Of a stretch of 64,000 bases of DNA, positions 53,421 to 64,000 are shown in pieces. Source of the stretch: Rebecca billardiae RCC1528 (lineage: Eukaryota; Haptophyta). The stretch spans positions 5,022,001-5,086,000 of the forward strand of contig OZ251222.1 of assembly GCA_965240325.2 (NCBI GenBank). The letters run 5' to 3'. Made by a program: the position numbers and the translations under genes. How positions within the stretch are numbered: the first letter of the stretch is position 1; each line of letters starts with the position of its first letter. The notes beneath the pieces are model-generated. The model searched no databases. It saw only the letters and a list, made by a program, of their open reading frames with translations, and had not been told where the DNA came from.

Positions 53421-56400
53421 ACGGCGGCGCGGCCGCGCGCCGGGGGCGACGCGCGCATGGCACCCCACTGCCGTCCGAGCGCCTCGCACCGTTTGAAGCT
53501 GCCCCCGCCCCGGCCCCCCATCTCAGTCTTCGTTCAAACTTCACCTGGTGCGCGCAGGGGGCCGCAGCCAGGCCAGGTTGCTCATCGCGCGCGCGCGCCG
53601 CCCAGCCCACGCGCGTACTGCAGTGCAGCCGGTCGCGCGCGAGCGCGCCTCGCGCGGAAGGGGCGGGCGCGCCTTGCCATGGCGCGAGCGCGTGGCGGTC
53701 GAGACGCGCACACTCGAGCGCGGGCAGCGCGTGTCGGCGCTGGCGCCAGCACTGGCACGGGCATTGCCCTGGGCCGCCGCGCGCGCAGGTCGCCCTCTCG
53801 TGCGGCTCCTAGGTCGGCGGGCTGGGGGGCCGCCAAGGGGAGCGACGCGCTGCGCGACGTCGTGCGAGGGATGGACTCTCCATCCACCTCGTCGCGCGCT
53901 CGACCGCCCCTCCGTGCGCGGCGGGCGCGTGGCCGCACCCAGCCGGCAGCGCGCGCGCGGCCGAGCCGGGCCGGGCCGAGGGGCCGGCGGCGCGCTCGCG
54001 CCAGGGGCGCAGACGCAAAGGCTACGGGTGGGGCGGTGCGAGCCAGCGGGGGCACGCTGGGCGTACGCTGCGCAGCGGCGCGTGGCGCCGCTCGCGCACC
54101 ACTGCGCCGGCGGGGACGTGCGCGCCTTGACCGTCCGCCTTGACTCCGCCGGCGGGGACGGGGCGCCGCCATGCTTGCGGCCGAGGGTCTTGATGGCCTT
54201 TTGTTTTTCCGCGCTCGCTGTACGCCCAAAAAAAACCCGGCGGATGTTCAACTTCCCCCCGGCACCACCAATCAAACAAGGCGCCCGGACTTCGCCAAAA
54301 CAGGCGGCCGATAAATTTCACAGAAAAAACCTGAAAATAAAAGCCTTGCGCGCGGTGCCGACTGACTTGCGGGGACTGACTGTAAGTTCCCCGACTGACT
54401 TGCGGCCGCCTGCGCCATCCACGATGCCGTCGACACCACTTCCATCGTCCCGCTGGGTCTTGGGCTCCCTTTGCAGACAGACGGGCGCAACGGCGGAGGG
54501 TGTCGGCGGGTCGGCAAGGCGCGCACGTGCAGGTGCGCGCTCCTCGCCCTCCACGCGCACGTGCGCGCTCGCTGCCTCCGCGCAGGACCAGCTGCGCGCC
54601 GCGTGACGGCTCGCGGCCGCCGGGCGTCGCGGCTCGGGCGGCAGCGGCCTGACAGGCGAGGCTCGTGCCGACGAGCCGCAGCCTGCACACCGCGGTCTCG
54701 CGCGGGGTGCGTGCTACGCGCGTGGGTTGCCCTCCCGCTCGCCGGCCGCACGCACGCTCTGCACCGCGCATGCCGTTGCGGTGAGCGGCGGCTCTCAGAG
54801 GCTGCGGCGGGCGTCGGACGGCGGCGCGGCCGTGCGCAGGGCGTCCTACTGCCGACCCAGCGCCTCGCACAGGTCGAGGCTGCCCCCGCCCCGGCCCCCC
54901 ATCTCACCCTCCGTCCATCCTGCGCCTGGTGGGCCGCGTAGTGAGCGGCAAGCATCAGGGCGCTCCTCATTGTGTGTGAGCGCCAGCTCATCTGCGCACG
55001 GCCGTCCCACGGCGGTGCGGCTGGGCGCGCGCGCGCCTCGCGTCGATGGAGCGGGCGCGCCTTGCCGCGGCGGCCGAGACGAGCACTGTCGAAGCACTGT
55101 CGAGCGCGATCATCGCGGCGGCGAGCAGCGGTCGTGGCTGGCGCAACACGCCGGCCCAGCCCGCCCCCGCCCCCGCGCCCCCCCCATCCTCCACCTCGTC
55201 AGAGCTTCCTCTGGTGCGCGCCATCACGGCCGCGCGGCGCACGCCGCTGGGTGCCGCCGCTCGCGCGCGCGCCTAGGTTAGGGCGGTCTGGGCGGGCAGG
55301 CGGCGATGGCGGGCGTCTCTCGGCGGGCCTTGGCTGCGGCGGGCGCATCGTCTAGTCAAGCAGCAGTCACCCGCGCCCGCGCCCGCCGCCGCCGTTTGTA
55401 GTCTCAATCTGATTTTGCCGCCGCGCACTGGAGTGTTGCTGCGGGCGTGGTGCGCAGCAGCCGACCCAGCGCCTCGCACCGTTCGAAGCTGCCCCCGCCC
55501 CGGCCCCCCATCGTCCACCTCGTCCTATCTGACTCCGGTGAGCAGCAGCTGCTGAATGCCCAGCATACGCCCTTGCTGCCCGTGCGCAGGAGGCTGAGCC
55601 GTGCGGTGCGTGATGGCTGGCGGCCCGCGACTGGCGTCACGCTCGGCGTACGTGAGGCGAGTCGGCGGGCAGCCTGCGCACCACGGGTTGGCGCGCGGCA
55701 CTGGCGTGCTACACCGAGACGAGACGACACATGCGCGCCCACGCCCGCGCTGCCTGCAGCACCGGCCGGATGCACCGCTGGTGCGTTGCCACACTCAACG
55801 GCAGCAGCGGCCGGCGGTCCGGTGCGGGATGCCACGTGCGCGCGCGCGCGCTCGGCGCGGCGGCTGTGGCGGGCCGGCGGAGGGCGCAGGAGTGCGCGAT
55901 GGAATGACTGCAATGCTCCCACACCACTGCGCGGGGCCGCGTGTGCGCGCTCGCGCGCAGCGCGCTCTCTCCTCGTCAGCGTGCGCACTGCTCGATGGGC
56001 GTGCGGTCGTGCCCGAGGTGCAGCGCTTGCGTTGGGCGCGGCGGCGCGGGCGGGTGCGCACCGGGCGCCGCGTGCGGTATGCGTGCGCGGAGGCCCTCGT
56101 GCCCGCGCGACGGCGCGCGCGGTCGACCTGGCATCGCGGGAAGAGGCATGGCTCCTGACGATGCAGTCTCGCTGCGAGGCGGCGGGCGCTGCCATCGTCC
56201 TCTGCGCCTTTTTCCTTCCCGCGCATCTCGCGACGCTCCGTTTTGTTTTTGGTTTTCTTTCTCGCCGGCGCGGTCCGCTGTCCACGATGGCCGTCCGGCC
56301 TTTCCGCATGGGCGCACGAGCGCGTCGCCTCGCCGCAGCGACTTGGGCGCGGCAAGAGGGCGCGATGGCGCCCTGCGCGGCGGGCACGCGGCGTGCAGCG

Positions 56401-56454
56401 CGAATGCATCGTGTCCAGCTCATCGCGAGATGGCTCGCACGCTGCCGTTGCGAA

Positions 56455-56690
56455 GGCGGGGCCGCGGCGACGGCTCGCGGTCGGCATTGCGCTCGCGTGA
56501 TGCGGCCGCGCGTGAAGCGGGCTGGCGCACGGCCGGCGCGCCACGGGCTGGCGGGGAGCGCCGGGTAACACCCACCTGGCCCGTGTCGCGCACGCGCGAA
56601 CGCGCGCTGCCCACCGCGCCGGCCAGGGGCGCCGTGGGAATGTTGCCACGCGCGACGGCCCGGGGGACGGTCGGGACTGGCCGCCCACCA
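56455..56690 (+). repeat. Segmental duplicate, partner of about 60455-60680
   Basis: Shared ordered text: GGCCGCGGCGACGGCTCGCG, GCGGCCGCGCGTGAAGCGGG, GCCGGCCAGGGGCGCCG, and ATGTTGCCACGCGCGACGGC. The partner lies outside the main mosaic, next to the G26 run and the satellite. Confidence 0.65.
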
Positions 56691-58885
56691 GTCGCGCGCG
56701 CGCGCGCGCGCGCGCCCGGCGCGCGACGCGCGAGCGGAGTGCGCGTGCGTGCGCGAATGGCCGATGGCGCTGCGCCCGCGCCACTGCGCGGGGCTGCGTG
56801 CGCGTACCCGCGCGCGGCCTGCTCACGTGTGGACGGCGTGTGCACGCACGGCTCTGCATGCGGCCGCGACCGCCGTGGCGCGGCGCCCGCTGCCCGGGGA
56901 CGGTGGCGCGGGCGGGTGCGCGCCGGGCGCCGGGTGACGCGTCTTCGCTGCGGCGCGCGCCTCCTCGGCCCGTGCGCGACCGCGCGCGCCTGCAGTTGCG
57001 CGAGCGGGCGCGGGCGGAGTGGCGAAGGCGCCGCTCGCGCCCGGAGGCGATGCCGCCATCGCTCTTTCCACCGGGCTGGCGGCCAGCCGCTGACGAAACG
57101 AATCGAAACGAATCCGTGTGGTCGTCTGGGCTTTCTTTTCGCGGAGCAGCCAGCATGGCTGCCGAGGCGGCGGATGGCACGTTGCTTTTTGTCGTTGGCG
57201 CTCACGGCACGCTCGCGGCGGCGCGGCGGCGTGCGGCGCGAGCGCGTGCTCGCACAGCTGGCGAGTCGCGCGCGGCACCGCTGCTCGAGACAGCGAGTGC
57301 CATCGCCGCGCAGCAGCGTCGCGTCAAAGAGCGCCGCAGCCAAGCGCGCGGCCCGCTGAGTGTAACGGCTTCCTGCCCGCCGCCGGCGCGTGCCGGCGGC
57401 GAGCACGCAGGGCTCGGCGCGTGCGCGCCCTCCGGTGCCAGACGCGAAGGCATGCGTCTTGGAGGCATACGTCACACGGCCAGCCCCTGTGCCACCGCGC
57501 CAGCGTGAGACTCGGCGCCAGTGCTCGGTCCGGCCGGCAGCCCTGCCGCCCTCAGCGTGATGCAGTCGGACGGCCTCGGGGGATGGCGGGTTGGGCGGCG
57601 GACGAGCGACGAAGGGCGTCTGCTGGCGAGCCTTGTCCGCGCCGTGTGCGTAGTCTAGCCAAGCAGCCTTCGCCCGCACCCGCGCCCGCCGTCGCCATTT
57701 GTAGTATGGTCGCCAGTTGCCGTGCACCCTGCGCACGGCGTGCCGACCACGCGGCAGCTGCTGGCCTCTGCCTTCCGGCCGGCGAAGTGCGATGAGCCGC
57801 GGCGCAGCACGCGGCGGTCAAGCCGAGCGCGAGGCATGGGACCCCCTGGCTACCCGCACGAGGGCGCACGCGACGACCTCGAGCCACCGATGCTGGGCCT
57901 GGGGCAGCGCGCGCTGCCGTCGCGGGCTGTAGTCCATCGCGTGCCCGAGTGGGCGCGACGGCAGCGCGTGGGGCGGTGCGAGCCAGCCGGGCGACCGCAG
58001 CGCGTGCTGCTCGGCGGCGGCGTGGCGGGAGCGCGCCGCGTACGTGGCTGGCGCCGCGCACTATCTGAGCTGCCCCCGCCCCCGCACCCCCCATCTTCCA
58101 CCTCGTCCGAGCTGCCTCTAGTGCGCGCCATCACGGCCGCGAGCGGCCTACGCGCAGCTGCTGCATGCCGCTGGTCGCGCACGCGCCTCACGTCGAAGGC
58201 GCGGCCGCCCCTTACAGGGACGCGTGCACGTGGCGATCGAGACGAGCACACCCGAGCGCGGTCAGCGCGGGTCGGCAGTGGCGAGCAGCAGAAGAGCAGT
58301 CTACATGTTGAACGGCCGCGCACGCCGCGGCCGAGCTCTGCGCGCAGACTTGGCAGCTGTTCACGCGTGGCTGGCGGGCACCGCGCACTGCGCGGCGTCG
58401 TGCGTGCGAGTGACGGAGACGCGAGTGCATTCCCCCAGCAAGCGCGCTCGGCCGCTCGGCCGTGCGCTCGCGCGGCCGCGCGCGGCCTGCAGCGTTTGCG
58501 TGGCAGCGCGGGCCGAGTGACGGGCGGGCAGTGCGCTCGCGCCGCCGCGCACGATCGCGATCGCAGCGCGTGGGACGTGGCGAGCTGGCCGAGGCGCTTT
58601 GGGCGCGCGCTTCGACGGCGCGCGGATCCTCTCGCGCCACACTGCGCCAGCGGGCGCGCGCACGCGACACAGCCGCCCTCCGGCGGCCGGCCGGGAAGCG
58701 GCGCCGCCATGCTGGCTTCCGAGGCCGAGTTGACCTTTCCGGTTTTCCCTCGCCTGGAATAGACCCCTTCAGGGACGGTTACGGCAGCCATGCTGACCCA
58801 GACCAGCGCAGGTCGTCTCGGGGTACGCTGGTGGCGTCTCTGGATGCCCGGCGAGCACCTTGCTGCGGCGTCGACGTGCTAGCCG

Positions 58886-59116
58886 ACGGGCGTTAAGGAC
58901 TTGTTGAAGGACTTGGCGCCCGTCTCGGAGGTGATCGGCGTTGATGAGCTCGCTGGTAAGGTGTTCGCCGTCGACGCGAGCATCTGGATCCACCAGCTCG
59001 CCACTATCCATGCTGATGTGCTCGATGCGGGTGATTATCCAACGCGGCCTCTTCTTGTCGCGCGCGCGACGGCCCCATCGCATGGGACTGATTGCACAAG
59101 GTTGCCTGCGCGATAG
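58886..59116 (+). pseudogene. XPG/FEN1-family nuclease N-domain fragment, truncated
   Basis: From an ACG codon at 58886 the frame reads GVKDLLKDLAPVSEVIG, then AGKVFAVDASIWIHQLATIH, and ends at a TGA at 59114-59116 after unrelated text. This matches the start of Rad2/XPG-type flap nucleases (MGxxGLL...F.GxxxAVDxSxWLHQ), including the AVD aspartate of the active site. The position of the initiator Met is ACG, and homology stops at about 59036 before the rest of the N-domain and the I-domain. It is either a pseudogene fragment or a first exon whose continuation is not visible. It begins about 125 bp past the duplicated block's end. Confidence 0.5.
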
Positions 59117-60454
59117 TTTTGCGAGCGCGTCAGACTCGGCTGCTCGGAGCGATGCTGCGAATACGTGTGCGCGCCTGTCAACAGCGGGGCAATCCTTCAC
59201 CACGCGACCCTACTGGTTTCTGCGTGGGAACGATGGCGCAAGGGCAAGACCACACCCACCAGTGACATCTGTAGCCTAGCGATCAGCCAGCTGTTCGGCG
59301 CGTGCCACGTGGCTGGCGCTGCTGCACCGCGAGCGGCGCGCGGGCTGCGCTGTCACCGCACGGCAGCAGCTGTGGCTGCGACACACCGGTCGAGCCGCGA
59401 CAGGGTGCCTGCTGGCCCATGGCTGCACATGCGCGGATTCGTGCACAGCCACGACACGGTATGGCAGGGCCGCTTGATCTGCTCGCGCGAGAGCCTTTGG
59501 GTGCCAGCTAGCGGGGGCGCCGCACACGCGCCCGCTCGCGCTGCGCAGCAGACGGGTGCAGTGTTGCGAGTGCCGAGGGCTGCGCACGCATCGCACGCGT
59601 TGCTGTGCGCTGCTCGCGGGTGCTCGTGGGTGCTCGCTCAGGCGCGTGGACCGTCAGGCCACCCAGCGGCCGACGCGCCTCGTCCGCTGCCGCGAGCAGC
59701 CCCGCGCTGGCGACTGGCGGTGCCCGTCTGCAGCAGGATGGCGGTGCATCGGACGGCGCGCGCCCGGCGAGTGCCCTCAGCGGCATGCTGCTGGACGGTG
59801 CACGCCAGGGTTGGCCCCCACGCGAATATGAATCGCTCCTGGCAGGCTGGTAGCTTTTAGAGATGGACGACAAACTGCGCCGGGCGGGGCCGCGCTCGGC
59901 ACCTCGGCCGAGAATCACAGCGTGTCGCCTCACTGCATGTCTCTCACATCCGCACTGGAGGCACAGTGCACGGCCGCCCGCGGAGCGCCGCAGACAGCCC
60001 TTAGAGCAGTGCGGCAGGTGTTTAACAAAACTGAGCAGAGAGCGCGGCAGCACGGCGCGCGCGCACGGCGCAAGCAGCACGCGTACTCGCCGGATGCACT
60101 TACCCCCACGTGCGCGTGCACGCCCGCAGTGCGGTCTCACTGAGTGACTAATTTCGCGCCGGAGTGTTAGGCTCCGCGTATACAATGAGCACTACGTAGT
60201 TCGGCTGGCACAGGGCAGGCAGCTCCGCTCACGCCTGACGGGCGGTGATGCCGTGCGCGGCGCGGCGTGGCTGAGATTTCGATCAATGATAGGAGTAGGC
60301 AGCACGCTGATGCTGCGCCACCGCCGCAGCGGCGTGGAACCCCGCGGTATTACCCACACGAGTGTGCATATAAGCACTACATCACGGCCTGCACAGCAGC
60401 AGCGGTAGTGCACCACTCTAGCTGAAGCCGAGTGTGTCACACCGTCTGTCAAGA
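59117..60454. other. Unassigned sequence
   Basis: Mixed GC-rich sequence. A plus-strand frame from about 59165 starts with protein-like text (LLVSAWERWRKGKTTPTSDI) and then becomes Ala/Arg-rich. No family is recognised. Confidence 0.3.
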
Positions 60455-60669
60455 CTGCGCGGCCGCGGCGACGGCTCGCGGTCGGCAGGCGTCGCGTTCG
60501 CGTGTTGCGGCCGCGCGTGAAGCGGGCCGGCGCGCGGCCGGCGCACCGCGGGCTGGCGCGGAGCACACTGTCACACGCAGACGGCCAGTGGCGTGCACGC
60601 GCGCGCGCGCGCTGGCTGCCACGCCGGCCAGGGGCGCCGCGCGCATGTTGCCACGCGCGACGGCCCAGT

Positions 60670-60695
60670 GGGGGGGGGGGGGGGGGGGGGGGGGG
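60670..60695 (+). repeat. G26 homopolymer
   Basis: 26 consecutive G residues interrupt the copy of the 56455-56690 block. Such a run can form G-quadruplexes and is prone to sequencing error. Confidence 0.7.
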
Positions 60696-60929
60696 CACTC
60701 GCCCGTCGCGCGCGCGCGCCGCGCGCCGCGGACGGGCGGGCGGCGTGCGCACGCGCGCGCGTGCTCGCAAAACCAGCGTGTGGGCGAGCGGGCGGCTGCT
60801 CTGCTCCAGGCTCGCAGGTGGTGGCAAGAGCGCAATGCCCAGAGCGTGGGCAGCACGACGCCAGGCGTGGTGGCTCCGGCCGTGGTAGGCAGGCGGGCCA
60901 GCGGCCAGCGCTAGCACGCGGCCCCGCGG

Positions 60930-63900
60930 CGCAACTTAGCGACGAGCGATGCATGTAATCCACGATCAGGGTGGGTTGGACGGGTGAGCGCAGCCCGAGC
61001 GGCGGAGGCCTCGCCGCACGCCGGCTGTAGCAGCAGCGTTGCTTCCGCGAGCCGCCTCAGCCTGTCAGAAGCAGCTGACGACCGGCCGGGCCCGCGGCCG
61101 TCGGCTGCGGGCGGCTCGCACGAGCCCAAGCGGCGCAACTTAGCGACGAGCGAGGCATCTAATCCAAGATCGGGGTGGGTTGGACGGGTGAGCGCAGCCT
61201 GAGCGGCGGAGGCCTCGCCGCACGCCGGCTGTAGCAGCAGCGGCGCTTCCGCGAGCCGCCTCAGCCTGTCAAAAGCAGCTGACGACCGGCCGGGCCCGCG
61301 GCCGTCGGCTGGGGGCGGCTCGCACGAGCCCAAGCGGCGCAACTTAGCGACGAGCGATGCATCTAATCCAAGATCGGGGTGGGTTGGACGGGTGAGCGCA
61401 GCCTGAGTGGCGGAGGCCTCGCCCCAGGCCGGCTGTAGCAGCAGCGGCGCTTCCGCGAGCCGCCGGAGTCAGTCAAGGAGCAGCTGACGACCCGCCGGGC
61501 CCGCGGCCGTCGGCTGCGGGCAGCTCGCACGAGCCCAAGCGGCGCAACTTAGCGACAAGCGATGCATCTAATCCAAGATCGGGGTGGGTTGGACGGGTGA
61601 GCGCAGCCTGAGCGGCGGAGGCCTCGCCGCACGCCGGCTGTAGCAGCAGCGGCGCTTCCGCGAGCCGCCTCAGCCTGTCAAAAGCAGCTGACGACCGGCC
61701 GGGCCCGCGGCCGTCGGCTGGGGGCGGCTCGCACGAGCCCAAGCGGCGCAACTTAGCGACGAGCGATGCATCTAATCCAAGATCGGGGTGGGTTGGACGG
61801 GTGAGCGCAGCCTGAGCGGCGGAGGCTTCGCCCCACGCCGGCTGTAGCAGCAGCGGAGCTTCTGAGAGCCGCCTGAGCCTGTCAAAAGCAGCTGACGACC
61901 GGCCGGGCCCGCGGCCGTCGGCTGCGGGCGGCTCGCACGAGCCCAAGCGGCGCAACTTAGCGACGAGCGAGGCATCTAATCCAAGATCGGGGTGGGTTGG
62001 ACCTGTGAGCGCAGCCTGAGCGGCGGAGGCCCCGTCTCAAGCCGGCTGGAGCAGCAGCGGCGCTTCCGCGAGCCGCCTCAGCCTGTCAAAAGCAGCTGAC
62101 GACCGGCCGGGCCCGCGGCCGTCGGCTGCGGGCTGCTGGCACGTGGCGAAGCGGCGGAACTTAGCGACGAGCGATGCATCTAATCCAAGATCGGGGTGGG
62201 TTGGACGGGTGAGCCCAGCCTGAGTGGTGGAGGCCTCGCCCCAGGCTGGCTGTAGCAGCAGCGGCGCTTCCGCGAGCCGCCTGAGCCTGTCAAAAGCAGC
62301 TGACGACCGGCCGGGCCCGCGGCCGTCGGCTGCGGGCAGCTGGCACGAGGCGAAGCGGCGCAACTTAGCGACGAGCGATGCATCTAATCCAAGATCGGGG
62401 TGGGTTGGACGGGTGAGCGCAGCCTGAGTGGCGGAGGCCTCGCCGCACGCCGGCTGGAGCAGCAGCGGCGCTTCCGCGAGCCGCCTGAGCCTGTCAAAAG
62501 CAGCTGACGACCCGCCGGGCCCGCGGCCGTCGGCTGCGGGCGGCTCGCACGAGCCCAAGCGGCGCAACTTAGCGACGAGCGATGCATCTAATCCAAGATC
62601 GGGGTGGGTTGGACAGGTGAGCGAAGCCTGCGTGGCGGAGGCCTCGCCCCAGGCCGGCTGTAGCAGCAGCGGCGCTTCCGCGAGCCGCCTGAGCCTGTCA
62701 AAAGCAGCTGACGACCGGCCGGGCCCGCGGCCGTCGGCTGGGGGCGGCTCGCACGAGGCGAAGCGGCGCAACTTAGCGACGAGCGATGCATCTAATCCAA
62801 GATCGGGGTGGGTTGGACGGGTGAGCGCAGCCTGAGCGGCGGAGGCCTCGCCCCACGCCGGCTGGAGCAGCAGCGGCGCTTCCGCGAGCCGCCTCAGCCT
62901 GTCAAAAGCAGCTGACGACCCGCCGGGCCCGCGGCCGTCGGCTGGGGGCGGCTCGCACGAGGCCAAGCGGCGCAACTTAGCGACGAGCGATGCATCTAAT
63001 CCAAGATCGGGGTGGGTTGGACGGGTGAGCGCAGCCTGAGCGGCGGAGGCCTCGCCCCACGCCGGCTGGAGCAGCAGCGGAGCTTCTGAGAGCCGCCGGA
63101 GTCGGCCAGAAGCCCTTGACGACCGGCCGGGCCCGCGGCCGTCGGCTGCGGGCGGCTCGCACGAGGCGAAGCGGCACAACTTAGCGACGAGCGATGCATC
63201 TAATCCAAGATCGGGGTGGGTTGGACGGGTGAGCGCAGCCTGAGCGGCGGAGGCCTCGCCCCACGCCGGCTGTAGCAGCAGCGGCGCTTCCGCGAGCCGC
63301 CTCAGCCTGTCAAAAGCAGCTGACGACCGGCCGGGCCCGCGGCCGTCGGCTGGGGGCGGCTCGCACGAGGCGAAGCGGCGCAACTTAGCGACGAGCGATG
63401 CATCTAATCCAAGATCGGGGTGGGTTGGACGGGTGAGCGCAGCCTGAGCGGCGGAGGCCTCGCCCCACGCCGGCTGGAGCAGCAGCGGCGCTTCCGCGAG
63501 CCGCCTCAGCCTGTCAAAAGCAGCTGACGACCCGCCGGGCCCGCGGCCGTCGGCTGCGGGCGGCTCGCACGAGCCCAAGCGGCGCAACTTAGCGACGAGC
63601 GATGCATCTAATCCAAGATCGGGGTGGGTTGGACGGGTGAGCGCAGCCTGAGCGGCGGAGGCCCCGTCTCAAGCCGGCTGTAGCAGCAGCGGAGCTTCTG
63701 AGAGCCGCCGGAGTCGGCCAGAAGCCCTTGACGACCGGCCGGGCCCGCGGCCGTCGGCTGCGGGCGGCTCGCACGAGGCGAAGCGGCACAACTTAGCGAC
63801 GAGCGATGCATCTAATCCAAGATCGGGGTGGGTTGGACGGGTGCAGGTGAGCGAAGCCTGCGTGGCGGAGGCCTCGCCCCAGGCCGGCTGTAGCAGCAGC

Positions 63901-64000
63901 AGCGCTTCCGCGAGCCGCCGGAGTCAGTCAAGGAGCAGCTGACGACCCGCCGGGCCCGCGGCCGTCGGCCGCGGGCGGCTCGCACGAGGCGAAGCGGCGC
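60930..64000. repeat. 204-bp satellite array, about 15 units, continuing past the window
   Basis: A 204-bp unit recurs with the landmark GGCGCAACTTAGCGACGAGC then GATGCATCTAATCCAAGATC at about 60930, 61132, 61336 and so on to 63790. Variants mix at sub-positions (GCCTCAGCCTGTCAAAAGCAG, GCCGGAGTCAGTCAAGGAGCA, GCCGGAGTCGGCCAGAAGCCC), indicating higher-order shuffling. 204 is divisible by three, so minus-strand frames of up to 516 codons remain open, but they lack an ATG start. It is best read as satellite DNA, perhaps subtelomeric or centromeric. Confidence 0.85.

Larger units (their letters stand above)
49251..58760. repeat. Mosaic of diverged, duplicated GC-rich blocks
   Basis: Recurring modules are: GCCCCCGCCCCGGCCCCCCAT followed by CTCGTC/CTCCGTC and GTGCGCGCC or GTAGTGAGCGGCAAGCATCAG (near 49272, 50366, 52010, 52290, 53502, 54885, 55165, 55490, 58072); CGCCCGCGCCCGCCGCCGCCAT (49750, 51430, 55380, 57675); GCCGCCATGCTGGCTTCC/TTGCC (50993, 52938, 54168, 58705). 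All long frames are Arg/Ala/Pro/Ser composition effects. No intact gene is seen. The region looks like an old repeat or heterochromatic block built by segmental duplication. Confidence 0.6.

Noticed and set aside
62037-63587. 516-codon minus-strand open frame made of 68-aa repeats
   Set aside because: It arises because the satellite period is 204 bp; no ATG starts it and neighbouring units contain stops.
1-64000. tRNA, rRNA genes and CRISPR arrays
   Set aside because: No cloverleaf with a GTTCRANNC arm, no rRNA core sequence and no spaced identical short repeats were noticed; the tandem arrays are satellites, not CRISPR.

Overview
The window reads as nuclear DNA of a very GC-rich unicellular eukaryote, most likely a microalga. 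Genes are separate and mostly oriented independently, with no operons or Shine-Dalgarno sites. Several carry short introns (about 94-130 bp) whose donors are usually GTGCGC-like. Coding sequence is strongly GC3-biased, and (TA)n tracts lie between genes. Products include the eS31 ribosomal protein, a kinesin-13, a ZnT-type transporter, an RNA polymerase II CTD-interacting (CID) protein and a JmjC oxygenase. GC-rich introns plus a probable GC-AG intron would suit a haptophyte-like alga; that placement is an inference.

Layout. 0-7 kb: end of the ubiquitin/eS31 gene, an SDR oxidoreductase, kinesin-13, a DUF1838-like protein and a small unknown protein. 7-23 kb: accessory and repeat-rich. Its core is a perfect tandem pair of a 2830-bp unit (10902-16563), each unit encoding a Rep protein of the CRESS/geminivirus-like class. 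The pair sits between oppositely oriented protein-kinase gene fragments (about 9.9-10.3 and 16.8-17.1 kb). These in turn lie between directly repeated copies of a dispersed repeat family (about 8.4-9.5 and 18.2-19.0 kb). Tandem GC-rich repeats, a 46-bp-arm palindrome and an inverted-repeat-bounded segment follow.

23-48 kb: gene-dense. It holds a secreted/membrane protein, a beta-helix surface protein, a GH-like membrane-anchored enzyme, an MFS transporter, a His-rich CDF zinc transporter, the CID protein, a small membrane protein, a large protein of possible ciliary role and an F-box-like/JmjC protein. Two fold-back transposons of one family interrupt this region at 28604-29731 and 36547-37660. 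Both have about 400-bp inverted arms, CAAGGG...CCCTTG ends and 7-8 bp target duplications.

48-64 kb: no confident genes. It contains a mosaic of diverged duplicated GC-rich blocks, a truncated XPG/FEN1-family N-domain fragment near 58.9 kb, and a 204-bp satellite array (about 15 units) running off the right edge. The left half is therefore a nested integration and repeat locus, the middle is ordinary host coding DNA, and the right end looks heterochromatic or subtelomeric.
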